A DNA stretch of 64,000 bases, taken from NCBI RefSeq assembly GCF_000010325.1, contig NC_009662.1, positions 1,260,501-1,324,500 of the forward strand. The letters run 5' to 3'. Position 1 is the first letter of the stretch. Every line of letters begins with the position of its first letter. Under the pieces are notes generated by a model. That model was given only the letters and a program-made list of their open reading frames with translations. It was not told where the DNA came from and did no database searches. The DNA comes from Nitratiruptor sp. SB155-2. GTDB lineage: Bacteria; Campylobacterota; Campylobacteria; Campylobacterales; Nitratiruptoraceae. Position numbers and translations under genes: made by a program. This document shows, in pieces, positions 55,109 through 64,000 of the stretch.

Positions 55109-56426
55109 AGAAGATTGATAGCAGTACCCCGGCTGCCACAGCCGATCCGATAACACCCGCGACATTTGGTCCCATCGCATGCATCAACAAAACATTTGTA
55201 GGATCGCTCTCCATTCCAACTCTGTTGGCTACACGTGCGGCCATAGGTACAGCACTCACACCCGCCGCACCGATAAGTGGATTAATTGGCTCTTTGGACA
55301 TTTTATTCATAATTTTACCCATGATAACTCCTGCAGCCGTACCGATAGAGAATGCCACAAGTCCAAGAAGCAATATGCCTAGAGTTTCTGGTACCAAGAA
55401 ATATTCAGCGGCAAGTTTACTTCCTACAGAAAGTCCCAAAAAGATCGTGACGATGTTGATAAGTTCGTTTTGTAATGTTTTTGAAAGTCGTTCGACCACA
55501 CCAGATTCTCGCACGAAGTTACCGAAAGTCAGCGCTCCGATAAGTGGTGAAGACTCCGGTAAGATCAGAAGCGTTAAAATCAACACAGTCAAAGGAAAGA
55601 GCATTTTTTCAAGTTTACTCACTTTTCGTCTCGTAGTCATCTTGATTTTTCGCTCTTCTTCACTTGTCAAGGCTTTCATGATTGGCGGCTGGATGACTGG
55701 AACGAGTGCCATATAGCTATAGGCAGCAACTGCCATAGCCCCCAACAGATCAGGAGCCAGTTTACTCGCTATAAAGATGGTAGTCGGACCATCGGCGCCA
55801 CCAATTATAGAGATTGCTGCAGAATCTTGCATACTAAAATCGAATATTCCGAATTGGCTTAATGCAACTGCACCGACAAGCGTTCCAAAAATACCAAACT
55901 GTGCAGCAGCACCTAAAAGTGCCGTTTTGGGGTTTGCCAGCAAAGGACCAAAATCGGTCATCGCACCGACACCCATGAAGATGAGAATAGGAAAGAGCTC
56001 ATTGGCGATACCTGCTTTAAAAAGTTCACCGATAAACCCACCATCGCCAATGATATTGGCAAGTGGAATGTTTGCCAAAAGCCCTCCAAAACCGATAGGT
56101 ATCAATAAAAGCGGCTCGAATCCCTTGGCGATCGCCAAATAAAAAAGTACAAAACATATAGCGATCATAATGAGGCGGCCGAAGCTTTGCTGAAATTTAC
56201 TAATTTCATCGCCTTTGGCATTCTTTACGCCATCTTTTGGATTCAAAAAGGCGTATATACCGGTCTGTTTGTAAAAGTTGAGGAGCAAAGAGCCAAAACT
56301 CTTGCTTTCTGTTTGCACCTCTTTATGTGCCTCACTGGATGCAACATGGTTCACAGTCGCCAAAGCACCCAACGGAATGAGGAAAAACGAGAGTGCCAGA
56401 AAAAAGGTAACTAATCTTTTTTTCAT
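55107..56426 (-). CDS. oadB: Oxaloacetate decarboxylase beta subunit (sodium pump)
   Basis: This 439-residue membrane protein has a signal-like N-terminal helix and about nine membrane helices. The Na+-binding [10 protein letters not shown] and a late [17 protein letters not shown] segment are family signatures. It couples carboxybiotin decarboxylation to Na+ export. ATG 56426 follows the oadA stop by 4 bases. Confidence 0.94.
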   Translation of the reverse strand: MKKRLVTFFLALSFFLIPLGALATVNHVASSEAHKEVQTESKSFGSLLLNFYKQTGIYAFLNPKDGVKNAKGDEISKFQQSFGRLIMIAICFVLFYLAIAKGFEPLLLIPIGFGGLLANIPLANIIGDGGFIGELFKAGIANELFPILIFMGVGAMTDFGPLLANPKTALLGAAAQFGIFGTLVGAVALSQFGIFDFSMQDSAAISIIGGADGPTTIFIASKLAPDLLGAMAVAAYSYMALVPVIQPPIMKALTSEEERKIKMTTRRKVSKLEKMLFPLTVLILTLLILPESSPLIGALTFGNFVRESGVVERLSKTLQNELINIVTIFLGLSVGSKLAAEYFLVPETLGILLLGLVAFSIGTAAGVIMGKIMNKMSKEPINPLIGAAGVSAVPMAARVANRVGMESDPTNVLLMHAMGPNVAGVIGSAVAAGVLLSIF

Positions 56427-56430
56427 CGCC

Positions 56431-58230
56431 CTACTCCATCGTCGCCAGAACTTGGCCCTCTTCAACACTATCGTTCACTTTCACAGCAATATGTGCTATC
56501 ACACCATCTTGAGGAGCCGGGATATCGATCTCCATCTTCATGGATTCCAGTATCATAATCTTGTCACCTGCTTTGACTTTATCACCTGGGTTTACAAGAA
56601 TCTTCCAGACAGTACCGGGAACGGCTGACTTTATCTCGACCATGCCGCCTGCAGCTTCCCCTTTGCTTGCCTGTTCTTCAACGATCTCAATCTCTTTTTT
56701 CGCTTCCGCTTCCGGTTTAACCTCAACGTTTCCTTCAGCAACTTCAACGACAAACTTTTCACCATCAACGATCACTGTATAGATTCCGCTCGTTTTACCC
56801 ACTTTTTCTTCCTCCATTTCGCTTATTTTTCTCACCATTAATGGACTTTCGCCTTTTAAGAATGCAATGCCTTTATCGCCACAAGCGGCCGCTATAAAGA
56901 TATTCTCTTCTGTCGTTTCGATATTTTCATCTTCCAGTTTTTTCTTCCAGTATGCTATCGATTTTGTCTCGTCTCTATCCGCAATATCGAGTGGATTCTC
57001 TTTTGTTGGTTCGAGTCCCAGCTGTTCGCTTGCCAGTTTTACAACTTCCGGATCTGGTGCAACTGGAGTTTTTCCAAAGTAACCCAGTACCATGCGGCCA
57101 TATCCCGGAGCTATTTTTTTCCAAGGACCGAACATCACGTTATTGAATGCTTGCTGCCAGTAAAACTGGCTCACGGGCGTCACACTGGTACCAAAACCAC
57201 CCTTTTCAACCACTTCTCGCATCGCTTTGATCACTTCTGGGTATTTATGCAAGATTTTGTTGTCTCGCATCATCTGGGTATTGGCTGTCAGTGCACCGCC
57301 AGGCATAGGAGAAAATGGAATGAGTGGACTCACTTGCGTTGCTTCAGGCGGAATGAAATAGTCTGCCAGGCACTCTTTGAGCGTCTCTTCATAATCTAGT
57401 ACTTTTTCCATATCAAGCCCGCCAAGATCATACGGCTTGCCCTTAACCGCATGGAGCATCGTGATGATATCTGGCTGACTTGTTCCACCACTTACAGGAG
57501 ATGCTGCCAGGTCGATACCGTCGACTCCCGCTTCAAGAGCCGCTAGATAACATGCCACGCTTACTCCAGCGGTTTCATGGGTATGAAGACGGATATGTAC
57601 GTCTTTTCCCAAAAGCTTCCGGGCCATTTTGATAGTCTGATACACTTTTTCAGGGCTGCTGGTACCGCTTGCGTCTTTGAAAGCGAGACTGTCAAACTCG
57701 ATACCTCTATCCAAAATTTCTCGTAGTTTTTTCTCATAAAATTCTGGAGTGTGTGCACCGGTGCATCCTGGAGGAAGATCCATGATGGTAATGACCGCTT
57801 CATGCTTCATTCCATACTTTTTGATGCATTTTGCGGAGTATTCCAGGTTGTCCACATCATTGAGTGCATCGAAATTTCGTACAGTAGTCGTTCCATGCTT
57901 CGCAAACATCTTTGCAAACAGATCGATCAGTTCTCTACTACCCGTATCAAGCATCACCGTATTGATGCCTCGAGCCAATATCTGAAGATTTGCTTCTGGT
58001 CCAACTTTTTCTCTGAATGCATCCATCATATCGAATGCATTCTCTCGTAGATAGAAAAAGAGACTTTGAAAACGTGCTCCTCCACCAAACTCGAAATGGG
58101 TAATTCCAACCTCTTTTGCCGCATCAAGTGCCGGCAAAAAATCTTTCATCAAAACTCGTCCACCAAAAACGGATTGAAATCCATCTCTGAAGGTGGTATC
58201 CATCACATCAATGTATTTCTTTTTTGCCAT
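56431..58230 (-). CDS. oadA: Oxaloacetate decarboxylase alpha subunit (biotin-dependent)
   Basis: This 599-residue protein has an N-terminal HMGL-like carboxyltransferase domain ([18 protein letters not shown]), a PYC/OADA middle domain and a C-terminal biotinyl domain with ESMKM, the biotinylated Lys near residue 565. It transfers the carboxyl from oxaloacetate to biotin, from which OadB releases CO2. A pyruvate-carboxylase subunit B function is possible, but oadB and oadG next to it favour the pump. Confidence 0.94.
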   Translation of the reverse strand: MAKKKYIDVMDTTFRDGFQSVFGGRVLMKDFLPALDAAKEVGITHFEFGGGARFQSLFFYLRENAFDMMDAFREKVGPEANLQILARGINTVMLDTGSRELIDLFAKMFAKHGTTTVRNFDALNDVDNLEYSAKCIKKYGMKHEAVITIMDLPPGCTGAHTPEFYEKKLREILDRGIEFDSLAFKDASGTSSPEKVYQTIKMARKLLGKDVHIRLHTHETAGVSVACYLAALEAGVDGIDLAASPVSGGTSQPDIITMLHAVKGKPYDLGGLDMEKVLDYEETLKECLADYFIPPEATQVSPLIPFSPMPGGALTANTQMMRDNKILHKYPEVIKAMREVVEKGGFGTSVTPVSQFYWQQAFNNVMFGPWKKIAPGYGRMVLGYFGKTPVAPDPEVVKLASEQLGLEPTKENPLDIADRDETKSIAYWKKKLEDENIETTEENIFIAAACGDKGIAFLKGESPLMVRKISEMEEEKVGKTSGIYTVIVDGEKFVVEVAEGNVEVKPEAEAKKEIEIVEEQASKGEAAGGMVEIKSAVPGTVWKILVNPGDKVKAGDKIMILESMKMEIDIPAPQDGVIAHIAVKVNDSVEEGQVLATME

Positions 58231-58242
58231 GTTCCCCTCTTT

Positions 58243-58467
58243 TTATGAGTTTTTCATATGATGCAAAGCAGCGGTTATGGCAGCTACTTTTTTCAATTTT
58301 TCTCGTTTTGAAGTTACACCTTTTTCGGCTTTTGGTTCTTCAAAACTTTCAGGAAAGTATTTCAACAAGAGCTTGTGCTGCCAATCCAACACCCATACCA
58401 TCAACATTAAAAATAGATACACGACCCCCATCCCAAGGATCATATACTTTACGGCTTCCAATATCAT
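58243..58467 (-). CDS. oadG: Oxaloacetate decarboxylase gamma subunit
   Basis: This 74-residue protein has one membrane helix (about 6-28) and a charged tail. It is in the first position of the operon. OadG holds the complex together and carries a Zn-binding tail in characterised enzymes. ATG 58467 follows a TACAAT (58495-58500, minus strand). Confidence 0.82.
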   Translation of the reverse strand: MILEAVKYMILGMGVVYLFLMLMVWVLDWQHKLLLKYFPESFEEPKAEKGVTSKREKLKKVAAITAALHHMKNS

Positions 58468-58494
58468 GATCGCTCCAATATTAGGATTTGATTT

Positions 58495-58500
58495 ATTGTA
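58495..58500 (-). promoter_or_regulatory. -10 box of the oadGAB promoter
   Basis: TACAAT on the minus strand lies 27 bases before oadG. No clear -35. The 135-bp region is shared with the divergent 58603 gene (TAGAAT at 58574-58579). Confidence 0.45.
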
Positions 58501-58602
58501 ATAAAATGTAGCTTACAAAAGCTTATAATTATATTTTGAATAAATTTTTCTTTCCATTTTGTTACAAATGTAATAGAATACCCAAAAAACAAGGAGGGAT
58601 TC

Positions 58603-58833
58603 ATGGACAAAGAGAAAGCGATGACAGAATTCAAGGCATACGAAAAGATGAGACTGGAGATGTATGATTTTTTGGAGCGCTATATTCCAAAAGATGAAAA
58701 TGGTCAGCTCGACTTTTCGAAAGCTGGATGCATTCCGGCCAATGAGGTCTTCGATAGATGGTTTGCCCTCGATTATCAAGCAAGAAAAATCCGCGGTATC
58801 GCAGTCAACTGTCTGGGGCTCAAAGGTGAGTAG
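58603..58833 (+). CDS. Small acidic protein of unknown function
   Basis: This 76-residue helical protein has AAGGAGGG seven bases before ATG 58603. It contains two cysteines (AGCIP, VNCLG). It overlaps the methyltransferase GTG by 8 bases, so it may help start that gene. I do not recognise a family. Confidence 0.65.
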   Translation: MDKEKAMTEFKAYEKMRLEMYDFLERYIPKDENGQLDFSKAGCIPANEVFDRWFALDYQARKIRGIAVNCLGLKGE

Positions 58834-59407
58834 TTTCGACAAGCGGGCAAAAGATTGGGATAAAAACAGCAAAAGAGTGCAAACTGCACGGAAGGTCGCG
58901 AAAGCTATCAAAGAGTGCGTGCAAAAAAAGGGATTGGATATTCTCGATTTTGGCTGTGGAACTGGGCTGGTCAGTTATGAACTCACTGATATTGCCAACT
59001 CTATCACAGGTATCGACACCGCACCCAAAATGGTGGAGATGTTCAATGCAAAATCCACTTCCAGCACTATTCAAGCGCATTGTAAAGATATCGATGCAAT
59101 TGAACCCACATTCGATCTTATTGTCAGTTCAATGACATTTCATCACATCGAGGATATCCATGAAATCATCGGTAAACTCTACGCAAAACTAAAACCTGGT
59201 GGAATTATATGCATCGCAGATTTAGTCACAGAGGATGGAACATTTCATAGCGACAACACAGGTGTTCATCACTTTGGCTTCGATCCAGAGCGGCTGGCAA
59301 AAAAGTTTGAAGAATTGGGGTTTCGAAAACTGTGTCTAAACGTGGTGCATACCATTGAAAAACATAAAAACTTCGATGTTTTTCTACTCTGTATGCAAAA
59401 AGGATAA
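58826..59407 (+). CDS. SAM-dependent methyltransferase
   Basis: This 193-residue type-11 methyltransferase has ILDFGCGTGLVSYEL (motif I) and SSMTFHHIEDI (motif IV-like). GTG 58826 is chosen because the longer frame lies inside the previous gene. It overlaps the DUF72 gene on the other strand by 24 bases, over a strong hairpin. Substrate unknown. Confidence 0.83.
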   Translation: MSSFDKRAKDWDKNSKRVQTARKVAKAIKECVQKKGLDILDFGCGTGLVSYELTDIANSITGIDTAPKMVEMFNAKSTSSTIQAHCKDIDAIEPTFDLIVSSMTFHHIEDIHEIIGKLYAKLKPGGIICIADLVTEDGTFHSDNTGVHHFGFDPERLAKKFEELGFRKLCLNVVHTIEKHKNFDVFLLCMQKG

Positions 59408-60115
59408 CAGCCTTTTTGCATCTTGCACGGCAGCTCCTCCAAAATCGTTATTGAAATAGACATACACATCACTGTGAGATTGCAAAAAACCTTCTATTCT
59501 CTTCGCCCACGACAAAAGCGTCGCATCATCGTATGAACCCACATACCTTCCGTTGCTCCCATGTAAGCGAATATAGACAAAACTGGCGGTTTGTACCACA
59601 GGTGTACTCTTTTTTCCAAAGTCATGCACGCAAAAAGCGACTCCGTATCTTCGTAACAGTTCAAACAACTCATCTTCATACCAACTGTTATGCCGAAATT
59701 CAAAAGCGTATCGGTATCCATGCGGCAAAATGTGTAAAAAGGAGGCTAAAAGCTCGATATCTTTATGCAGTGAAGGTGGCAGTTGAAAAAGGATGACACC
59801 AAGATGTGGCTTGAGGGGTTTGACAAGATGCAGAAAACGAAAGAGCTCATCTTTTGCATCTTTGAGCTTTTTATAATGTGTGATCCCTCTATAGGCTTTG
59901 ATGGTGTAGTAAAATCCTTCTTTTGCCACCTCCAGCCAGTGCTCTATTGTCTTTGCTTTTGGAAGATGATAAAAAGTGGCGTTCATCTCAACCGTGTTGA
60001 AATGTTCCATATAGTAAAGAAGATACTCTTTCTTTGGTAGATTATCGGGATAGAACACCCCTTTCCAGTGATCATAGTAAAATCCACTTGTACCTATAAA
60101 GGCTTTAGCACTCAT
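59384..60115 (-). CDS. DUF72 (YecE-type) protein
   Basis: This 243-residue TIM-barrel protein has the family pattern FIGTSGFYYDHWKGVFYPDNLPKKEYL and VYVYFNNDFGGAAV near the end. DUF72 proteins are widespread and their function is unknown. It is the last gene of the serB operon. Confidence 0.88.
   Translation of the reverse strand: MSAKAFIGTSGFYYDHWKGVFYPDNLPKKEYLLYYMEHFNTVEMNATFYHLPKAKTIEHWLEVAKEGFYYTIKAYRGITHYKKLKDAKDELFRFLHLVKPLKPHLGVILFQLPPSLHKDIELLASFLHILPHGYRYAFEFRHNSWYEDELFELLRRYGVAFCVHDFGKKSTPVVQTASFVYIRLHGSNGRYVGSYDDATLLSWAKRIEGFLQSHSDVYVYFNNDFGGAAVQDAKRLLSFLHTE
59393..59421. terminator. 11-bp perfect hairpin between convergent genes
   Basis: ATGCAAAAAGG and CCTTTTTGCAT arms with loop ATAACAG overlap the methyltransferase stop and the DUF72 3' end. 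It serves as terminator for both strands. The overlap of coding and terminator is notable. Confidence 0.6.
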
Positions 60116-60620
60116 AAAGTCCCATCAAGATTGCTTCATCGATCACAAAGGGTTTGATTATCTCCAAAAGATCCCGTTTTGAAACTCCTGGTTGTAGATT
60201 AAGAACCCGATCGAGTGCATAGAGTTTTATAAAGTATCTATGGACTCCATTTGGTGGACACGGTCCTCCATAACCTATTTTGCCAAAGTCGTTGATCCCC
60301 TGTTTGATCCCGTATTCAAGTTCGGGTACATTTGGGATTCCTTCTGGTAAACCCTCTAAAGAAGAAGGAATATCATAAATTACCCAGTGAACGAAAACAC
60401 CCATCGGAGCGTCTGGATCATCCATGATGATAGCTAAACTTTTTGCCTCTTGCGGAACGTTTTTAAAAATGAGAGGAATAGAAATATCGGCCCCGTCACA
60501 GGTATACTTTGCAGGAATCATCCCTCCATTCTCAAAAGCTGGTGATAACAGTTGCATCTTTTCTCCTTTTGCTGCAACAAGTGCAGCTACAATCATACAT
60601 AAAATAAAATATTTTTTCAT
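60105..60620 (-). CDS. PEBP/YbhB-family Raf-kinase-inhibitor-like protein, exported
   Basis: This 171-residue protein has a signal peptide (about 1-18) and the PEBP ligand-site pattern YTCDGADISIPL and AIIMDDPDAPMGVFVHWVIY. The role in bacteria is unknown. It overlaps the DUF72 gene by 11 bases. Confidence 0.9.
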   Translation of the reverse strand: MKKYFILCMIVAALVAAKGEKMQLLSPAFENGGMIPAKYTCDGADISIPLIFKNVPQEAKSLAIIMDDPDAPMGVFVHWVIYDIPSSLEGLPEGIPNVPELEYGIKQGINDFGKIGYGGPCPPNGVHRYFIKLYALDRVLNLQPGVSKRDLLEIIKPFVIDEAILMGLYEC

Positions 60621-60622
60621 AA

Positions 60623-61246
60623 CTACTCCACATGTTCCAGGACCAAGCGAAGATCTTTTTGGTCAATAATCACATTGGCTTCTTTTTTCAGCACCTCTTT
60701 GGCACAAAAGGCGATTTTCGTTTTTGCATGAGAAAACATGCTTCTGTCATTGGCCCCGTCACCAACCACGACCGTATTGTCAGGGGTAATGTTTAAAATT
60801 GTTTGCAAGCGCTGCAGCATATCCCCTTTACTGAAATCAAACATCATCTCTCCACCAACCAGTCCGGTCAAAAAGCCATTTTTGGCATGTAAGATATTGC
60901 TAAAATCTCCATCCAATCCCAATACCTCTTTTGCATAGCTTGTGGCATTGCGAAAACCGCCACTGAAAACAACGACTCGGTACCCCCTTTTTTTCAGCTC
61001 GGCAATCGTCTCTTTGGCCCCAAGCATATAGGGGAGATTATGACAAATCTCATTCACTTTTTTCTCTTCCAGACCTTCGAGCAATCGTACCCGTGTAATA
61101 AGACTTTCAAAGAAATCGAGTTCTCCCCGCATAGCCATCTCTGTAATTTCTGCCACTTTTTCCTTCAAACCCAAGGCCCCAGCCAGAAAATCGATCGTCT
61201 CTCCATCCATCAACGTCGAATCGAAATCAAAAACACAAAGCTTCAT
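60623..61246 (-). CDS. serB: Phosphoserine phosphatase
   Basis: This 207-residue HAD phosphatase has DFDSTLM, the second site FSGGFRNA and VVGDGANDRSMF. It makes serine from phosphoserine. It lies at the head of a three-gene minus-strand operon. Confidence 0.92.
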   Translation of the reverse strand: MKLCVFDFDSTLMDGETIDFLAGALGLKEKVAEITEMAMRGELDFFESLITRVRLLEGLEEKKVNEICHNLPYMLGAKETIAELKKRGYRVVVFSGGFRNATSYAKEVLGLDGDFSNILHAKNGFLTGLVGGEMMFDFSKGDMLQRLQTILNITPDNTVVVGDGANDRSMFSHAKTKIAFCAKEVLKKEANVIIDQKDLRLVLEHVE

Positions 61247-61307
61247 CCCACTCCTTTTTACATTAGTTTAACCAAGATTAGATTAAAATAGAACAAAAAG
61301 GGTATGG

Positions 61308-62219
61308 ATGTTCGAAGCGCTCGTTGAAAAGCTGCGAAGTGGCCGTTACGTCTCTCTTGAGACAACGCCTGGTCATCTGCCAACGGTTGAAAATATCATC
61401 CAAAAGATTGAGCAACATCGATTGCACGAAAAAGTAGATGCTTTCACTACAACGGACAATCCGCTTGCAAAACTCAAATACAATGCCATCTTAGCAGCAA
61501 TACGGCTCCAAACAAAATTCAAAAAACCAGTTATAGCCACTATGAGTATGCGCGATCGAAACAAGATCGCTTTGCAATCCGATCTCTTGGGAGCAAACGA
61601 CTTTGATATACGAGCCATTCTGGCACTCACGGGAGATCCGGCAAAAATCAGTGACCAACCAAATACGAAGGGCTGTTTTGAAGGAGACAGTACGCTGCTG
61701 CTGGATATCATCAAATGTTTCAATGCCGGAATCGATTATGCCGGTAAAGAGTTTTCCATAAAACCAAAAAAGATCTACCCGTTTGCGGTATCCAACTCTT
61801 ACGCCAAAAATCCGAAAACACTGCAAAGAAAATTTTTTAAAAAAATTGAGCATGGTGCTGTCGCTATCATAACGCAACCTGTTTATGACAGAAACAACAT
61901 TATGCTGCTTGTAGAACTTTTCGAAGAGATACGCTCCCAATTTCAAAACGATAAAGCCAAATCGCAACTTATCCTTGGTTTTTTTCCTATTACGAAACTC
62001 AAAACCGCCCAATTCCTCGCCTCCCATGTTCCAGGAATCAATGTCCCAAGATTTTGGATTGATGAACTCTACAAAGCCCACAAAGATGGAGAGAGAAAAG
62101 AGTATGAAGTGGGTATGGCATTGAGCCGAGATCTTTTTGAAACAATCATGAATATACATCCAAAGGTTCATATCATGACGGCCAACAGGTTTGAGGTAGC
62201 AAATGAGATACTTTCTTAG
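61308..62219 (+). CDS. Methylenetetrahydrofolate reductase-like protein
   Basis: This 303-residue TIM-barrel protein has SLETTPGHLPTVENII near the start (MTHFR begins similarly with SxEFFP) and the FAD-binding ILALTGDPAKI. It probably reduces 5,10-methylene-THF to supply methionine synthase, fitting the metX/metY genes. The N-terminal divergence leaves some doubt. Confidence 0.8.
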   Translation: MFEALVEKLRSGRYVSLETTPGHLPTVENIIQKIEQHRLHEKVDAFTTTDNPLAKLKYNAILAAIRLQTKFKKPVIATMSMRDRNKIALQSDLLGANDFDIRAILALTGDPAKISDQPNTKGCFEGDSTLLLDIIKCFNAGIDYAGKEFSIKPKKIYPFAVSNSYAKNPKTLQRKFFKKIEHGAVAIITQPVYDRNNIMLLVELFEEIRSQFQNDKAKSQLILGFFPITKLKTAQFLASHVPGINVPRFWIDELYKAHKDGERKEYEVGMALSRDLFETIMNIHPKVHIMTANRFEVANEILS

Positions 62220-63096
62220 CCTTTTCTTTACTGTATCTGTTTTATTTGCAGGCGTTTTGGACACGTGGCATCAAAAAATAGAGGATTTTTTTGGAAACAC
62301 AATAGAAAGATTGGATAAGTTTTTAAGCGAAAGCAACGAATCTGTATCTCAAAAGTACAGCCTGGAAACTTCGCTGAGAGTTTTTACAGAGTCGAAAAAA
62401 GCAGGAAGTGGATATAAATTCAATATCACATCCAAAATCCCACTTCCCAGAACAGAAAAAAAGCTCTATCTTTTCTTACAAGATTTCAAACGAACAACCT
62501 CCGTAGATGAGCAATCGGGAAACAATATCCGTGACTCCATAGACAACAACTCCTATTTATTGGGACTTTTTTTCAAGCCCAAATCAAAACTCAAATATCG
62601 TGCGGGGATACGTTTTCATACCATTACACCCGATCCTTTCGCTGGAGTTGTATTTCACGATATGGTTCAATTTGATCAAAAGAATCGTTTGGAATATGGT
62701 GATAGTCTGTACTACTACCTCGATAGAAAACTGGACAATACCCTCTATGCCAACTACATTTATCATATCAACAGTGCGCAATATTTTGCTTTTGAAAACA
62801 GCTACCGATATATACAAGAACCTAACAAAGAGCATCAAATCCTTGACAGTTTCAAACTCTACACCACATTGAATAAAAAAAGATTTGTCATCCCGAGTTT
62901 TCAGGTCTACTCAACAGCAAATCAAAAGAGATCCTATCATTTGGACTATATCTACCTTGGATGTACATATCACGATACCATCTTAAGACCATGGTTGTTC
63001 TATGAAGTGGCACCTGCAGTCCTTTTTCGAGAAATAAACAATTTTCAAGCAAGTTACAGAGTGGACTTTACGGTCGGTATCACATTCTCAAAGTGA
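62203..63096 (+). CDS. Exported protein, possible outer-membrane beta-barrel
   Basis: This 297-residue protein has a signal peptide (about 1-17), alternating Tyr/Phe-rich strands and a C-terminal FTVGITFSK, as in outer-membrane barrels. It overlaps the MTHFR-like gene by 17 bases. I do not recognise a family. Confidence 0.68.
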   Translation: MRYFLSLFFTVSVLFAGVLDTWHQKIEDFFGNTIERLDKFLSESNESVSQKYSLETSLRVFTESKKAGSGYKFNITSKIPLPRTEKKLYLFLQDFKRTTSVDEQSGNNIRDSIDNNSYLLGLFFKPKSKLKYRAGIRFHTITPDPFAGVVFHDMVQFDQKNRLEYGDSLYYYLDRKLDNTLYANYIYHINSAQYFAFENSYRYIQEPNKEHQILDSFKLYTTLNKKRFVIPSFQVYSTANQKRSYHLDYIYLGCTYHDTILRPWLFYEVAPAVLFREINNFQASYRVDFTVGITFSK

Positions 63097-63763
63097 CAAA
63101 TTCATCGTTTTTGTAACAGAGAAACTCTTGGGAACAGGCAAATGATGGTAGGTTGATATATCGTTTGCCGTAGCATGTTATCTCTATATTTTGATGGTAA
63201 TGCCCTTCAATGATAGTTTCACAATTTTTATAAAGAAGCGCTCTTTTACAGGCGATGGTATTAAAATTTTCTATTTTTTTGCACAACTTTTTTCTTCTGT
63301 TATTCGTTTGAATCTTGCTGGATAGCCAATGAGCAACATTGATAGCGTTTAAGATTTTGATCACCACCGGATTGCGAACTAATTTTGCATACAATGCATA
63401 CGTTCCACCAATGAAATTATCCCCATGAGACAGGGCGATGCAACCATTTGGGCTTTGTATATAGATAGGTTGATGCTCTAAGGGGATGACTTTTATAGAA
63501 GGAAAAATAGATTGCAAGTGAAAATCGTGATTTCCTTCCAGATAGATGCATTCAATTTCTTGGGAAACAGTATTCAACAAAGAGATGACATCTCGGTTTT
63601 CCTCCAATGTCGCTTCCACTCCACCTACCAAAAGATCGAAGATATCCCCCATCAAAAAGAGTTGAGGGGTATCGATATCTTTTAAAAAAGCGATAAACTC
63701 TTCACGAATCCCACGATGGTAGTGGACATCCGCTATGAACACTGCTCCATCTTTAAGGAACAT
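63080..63763 (-). CDS. LpxH-like metallophosphoesterase
   Basis: This 227-residue protein has FIADVHYHRG, LMGDIFDLL, LEGNHDFHL and SHGDNFIGG, the metal-binding set of UDP-2,3-diacylglucosamine hydrolase (lipid A). ATG 63763 lies two codons inside a TTG-started frame. The argC stop overlaps its start. Another calcineurin-type phosphoesterase is possible. Confidence 0.8.
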   Translation of the reverse strand: MFLKDGAVFIADVHYHRGIREEFIAFLKDIDTPQLFLMGDIFDLLVGGVEATLEENRDVISLLNTVSQEIECIYLEGNHDFHLQSIFPSIKVIPLEHQPIYIQSPNGCIALSHGDNFIGGTYALYAKLVRNPVVIKILNAINVAHWLSSKIQTNNRRKKLCKKIENFNTIACKRALLYKNCETIIEGHYHQNIEITCYGKRYINLPSFACSQEFLCYKNDEFVTLRM

Positions 63764-64000
63764 AGGCAATTGTCGGCAGTCCTGTAGATTCAGGAAGTCC
63801 CATCATGATATTCGCGTTGGCTACTGCTTGTGAAGAGGCACCCCGCAAAAGATTATCTATTGCGCTGCTCACAAAAAGGGCATTTTCATGACACTGGGCG
63901 TAGATATCACAAAAATGGGTTCCTGCGACACTTTTGACATCCACTGGCATCTCCTTGATTCGAACAAATGATTCATCCGCATAAAAATCTTGTAAAACTT
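63753..64000 (-). CDS. argC: N-acetyl-gamma-glutamyl-phosphate reductase, 3' part only
   Basis: The last 81 codons of a gene running off the right edge. LLRGASSQAVANANIMMGLPE is the ArgC C-terminal signature. It acts in arginine synthesis. It overlaps the LpxH-like gene by 11 bases. Confidence 0.9.
   Translation of the reverse strand, partial: VLQDFYADESFVRIKEMPVDVKSVAGTHFCDIYAQCHENALFVSSAIDNLLRGASSQAVANANIMMGLPESTGLPTIAYVP

Noticed and set aside
61491-62264. A 257-codon minus-strand frame opposite the MTHFR-like gene
   Set aside because: Antisense shadow; low-complexity, no start signal, and the plus-strand gene is well supported.

Overview
The window looks like a chromosomal stretch from a Campylobacterota (epsilonproteobacterial) genome. 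The signs are a bacterial N-glycosylation set (PglF, PglE, PglC, PglB), the carboxynorspermidine/carboxyspermidine polyamine route, many small cytochromes c, an oxaloacetate decarboxylase Na+ pump, MutS2 and very tight gene packing with ATGA-type overlaps. A hydrothermal-vent relative such as Nitratiruptor is plausible but this is only an impression. Many promoters share a TATAAT-like -10 box 20-27 bases before the start codon.

Layout. 1-2 kb: 5' end of an SF1 helicase gene (its end lies outside the window) and an EI24-type membrane protein. 2.0-3.9 kb: a galE/gne-type epimerase gene destroyed by an IS3-family element, with about 100 codons missing. 3.9-19 kb: one long minus-strand glycan operon: truncated wecC, wecB, an alpha/alpha-toroid-methyltransferase fusion, a TagD-like cytidylyltransferase, two CDP-alcohol phosphotransferases, a Wzx-type flippase, three glycosyltransferases, then pglB, pglC, pglE and pglF. 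Its middle is much more AT-rich than its surroundings. 19-30.3 kb: a second dense minus-strand block with metX, xseB, a catalytically degenerate nitrilase-like protein, a ThiF-like protein, a VapBC-like pair, dapC, an MntA-HepT pair in reversed order, a helical protein, murC, another MntA-HepT pair, a DNA adenine methylase and mutS2. 30.4-40 kb: Kef-type antiporter, two Cys/Met-metabolism PLP enzymes, guaB, gatA, a 37-codon membrane ORF and ileS.

40-41.6 kb: a cinA-like gene and four tRNAs (Lys, Glu, Val, Asp) behind a near-perfect sigma70 promoter. 41.7-49.6 kb: tandem PilZ genes (the second frameshifted), Nudix hydrolase, PolX, a two-component system, four cytochrome-like proteins, thioredoxin 2 and a small lysine-rich protein. 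49.6-53.5 kb: polyamine genes with a DUF4197 gene between them and an alpha/beta hydrolase. 53.4-58.5 kb: ferritin-like and NifU-like proteins and oadGAB. 58.6-64 kb: methyltransferase, DUF72, PEBP, serB, MTHFR-like, a possible outer-membrane protein, LpxH-like phosphoesterase and the 3' part of argC.

The best candidates for something undescribed are (1) the CDP-alcohol/toroid-methyltransferase module inside the N-glycan operon, which would be expected to add a phospho-alcohol and a methyl group to a glycan or lipid carrier, and (2) three toxin-antitoxin-like modules threaded by overlapping frames into an operon with murC and dapC. No CRISPR array, prophage or rRNA was seen.
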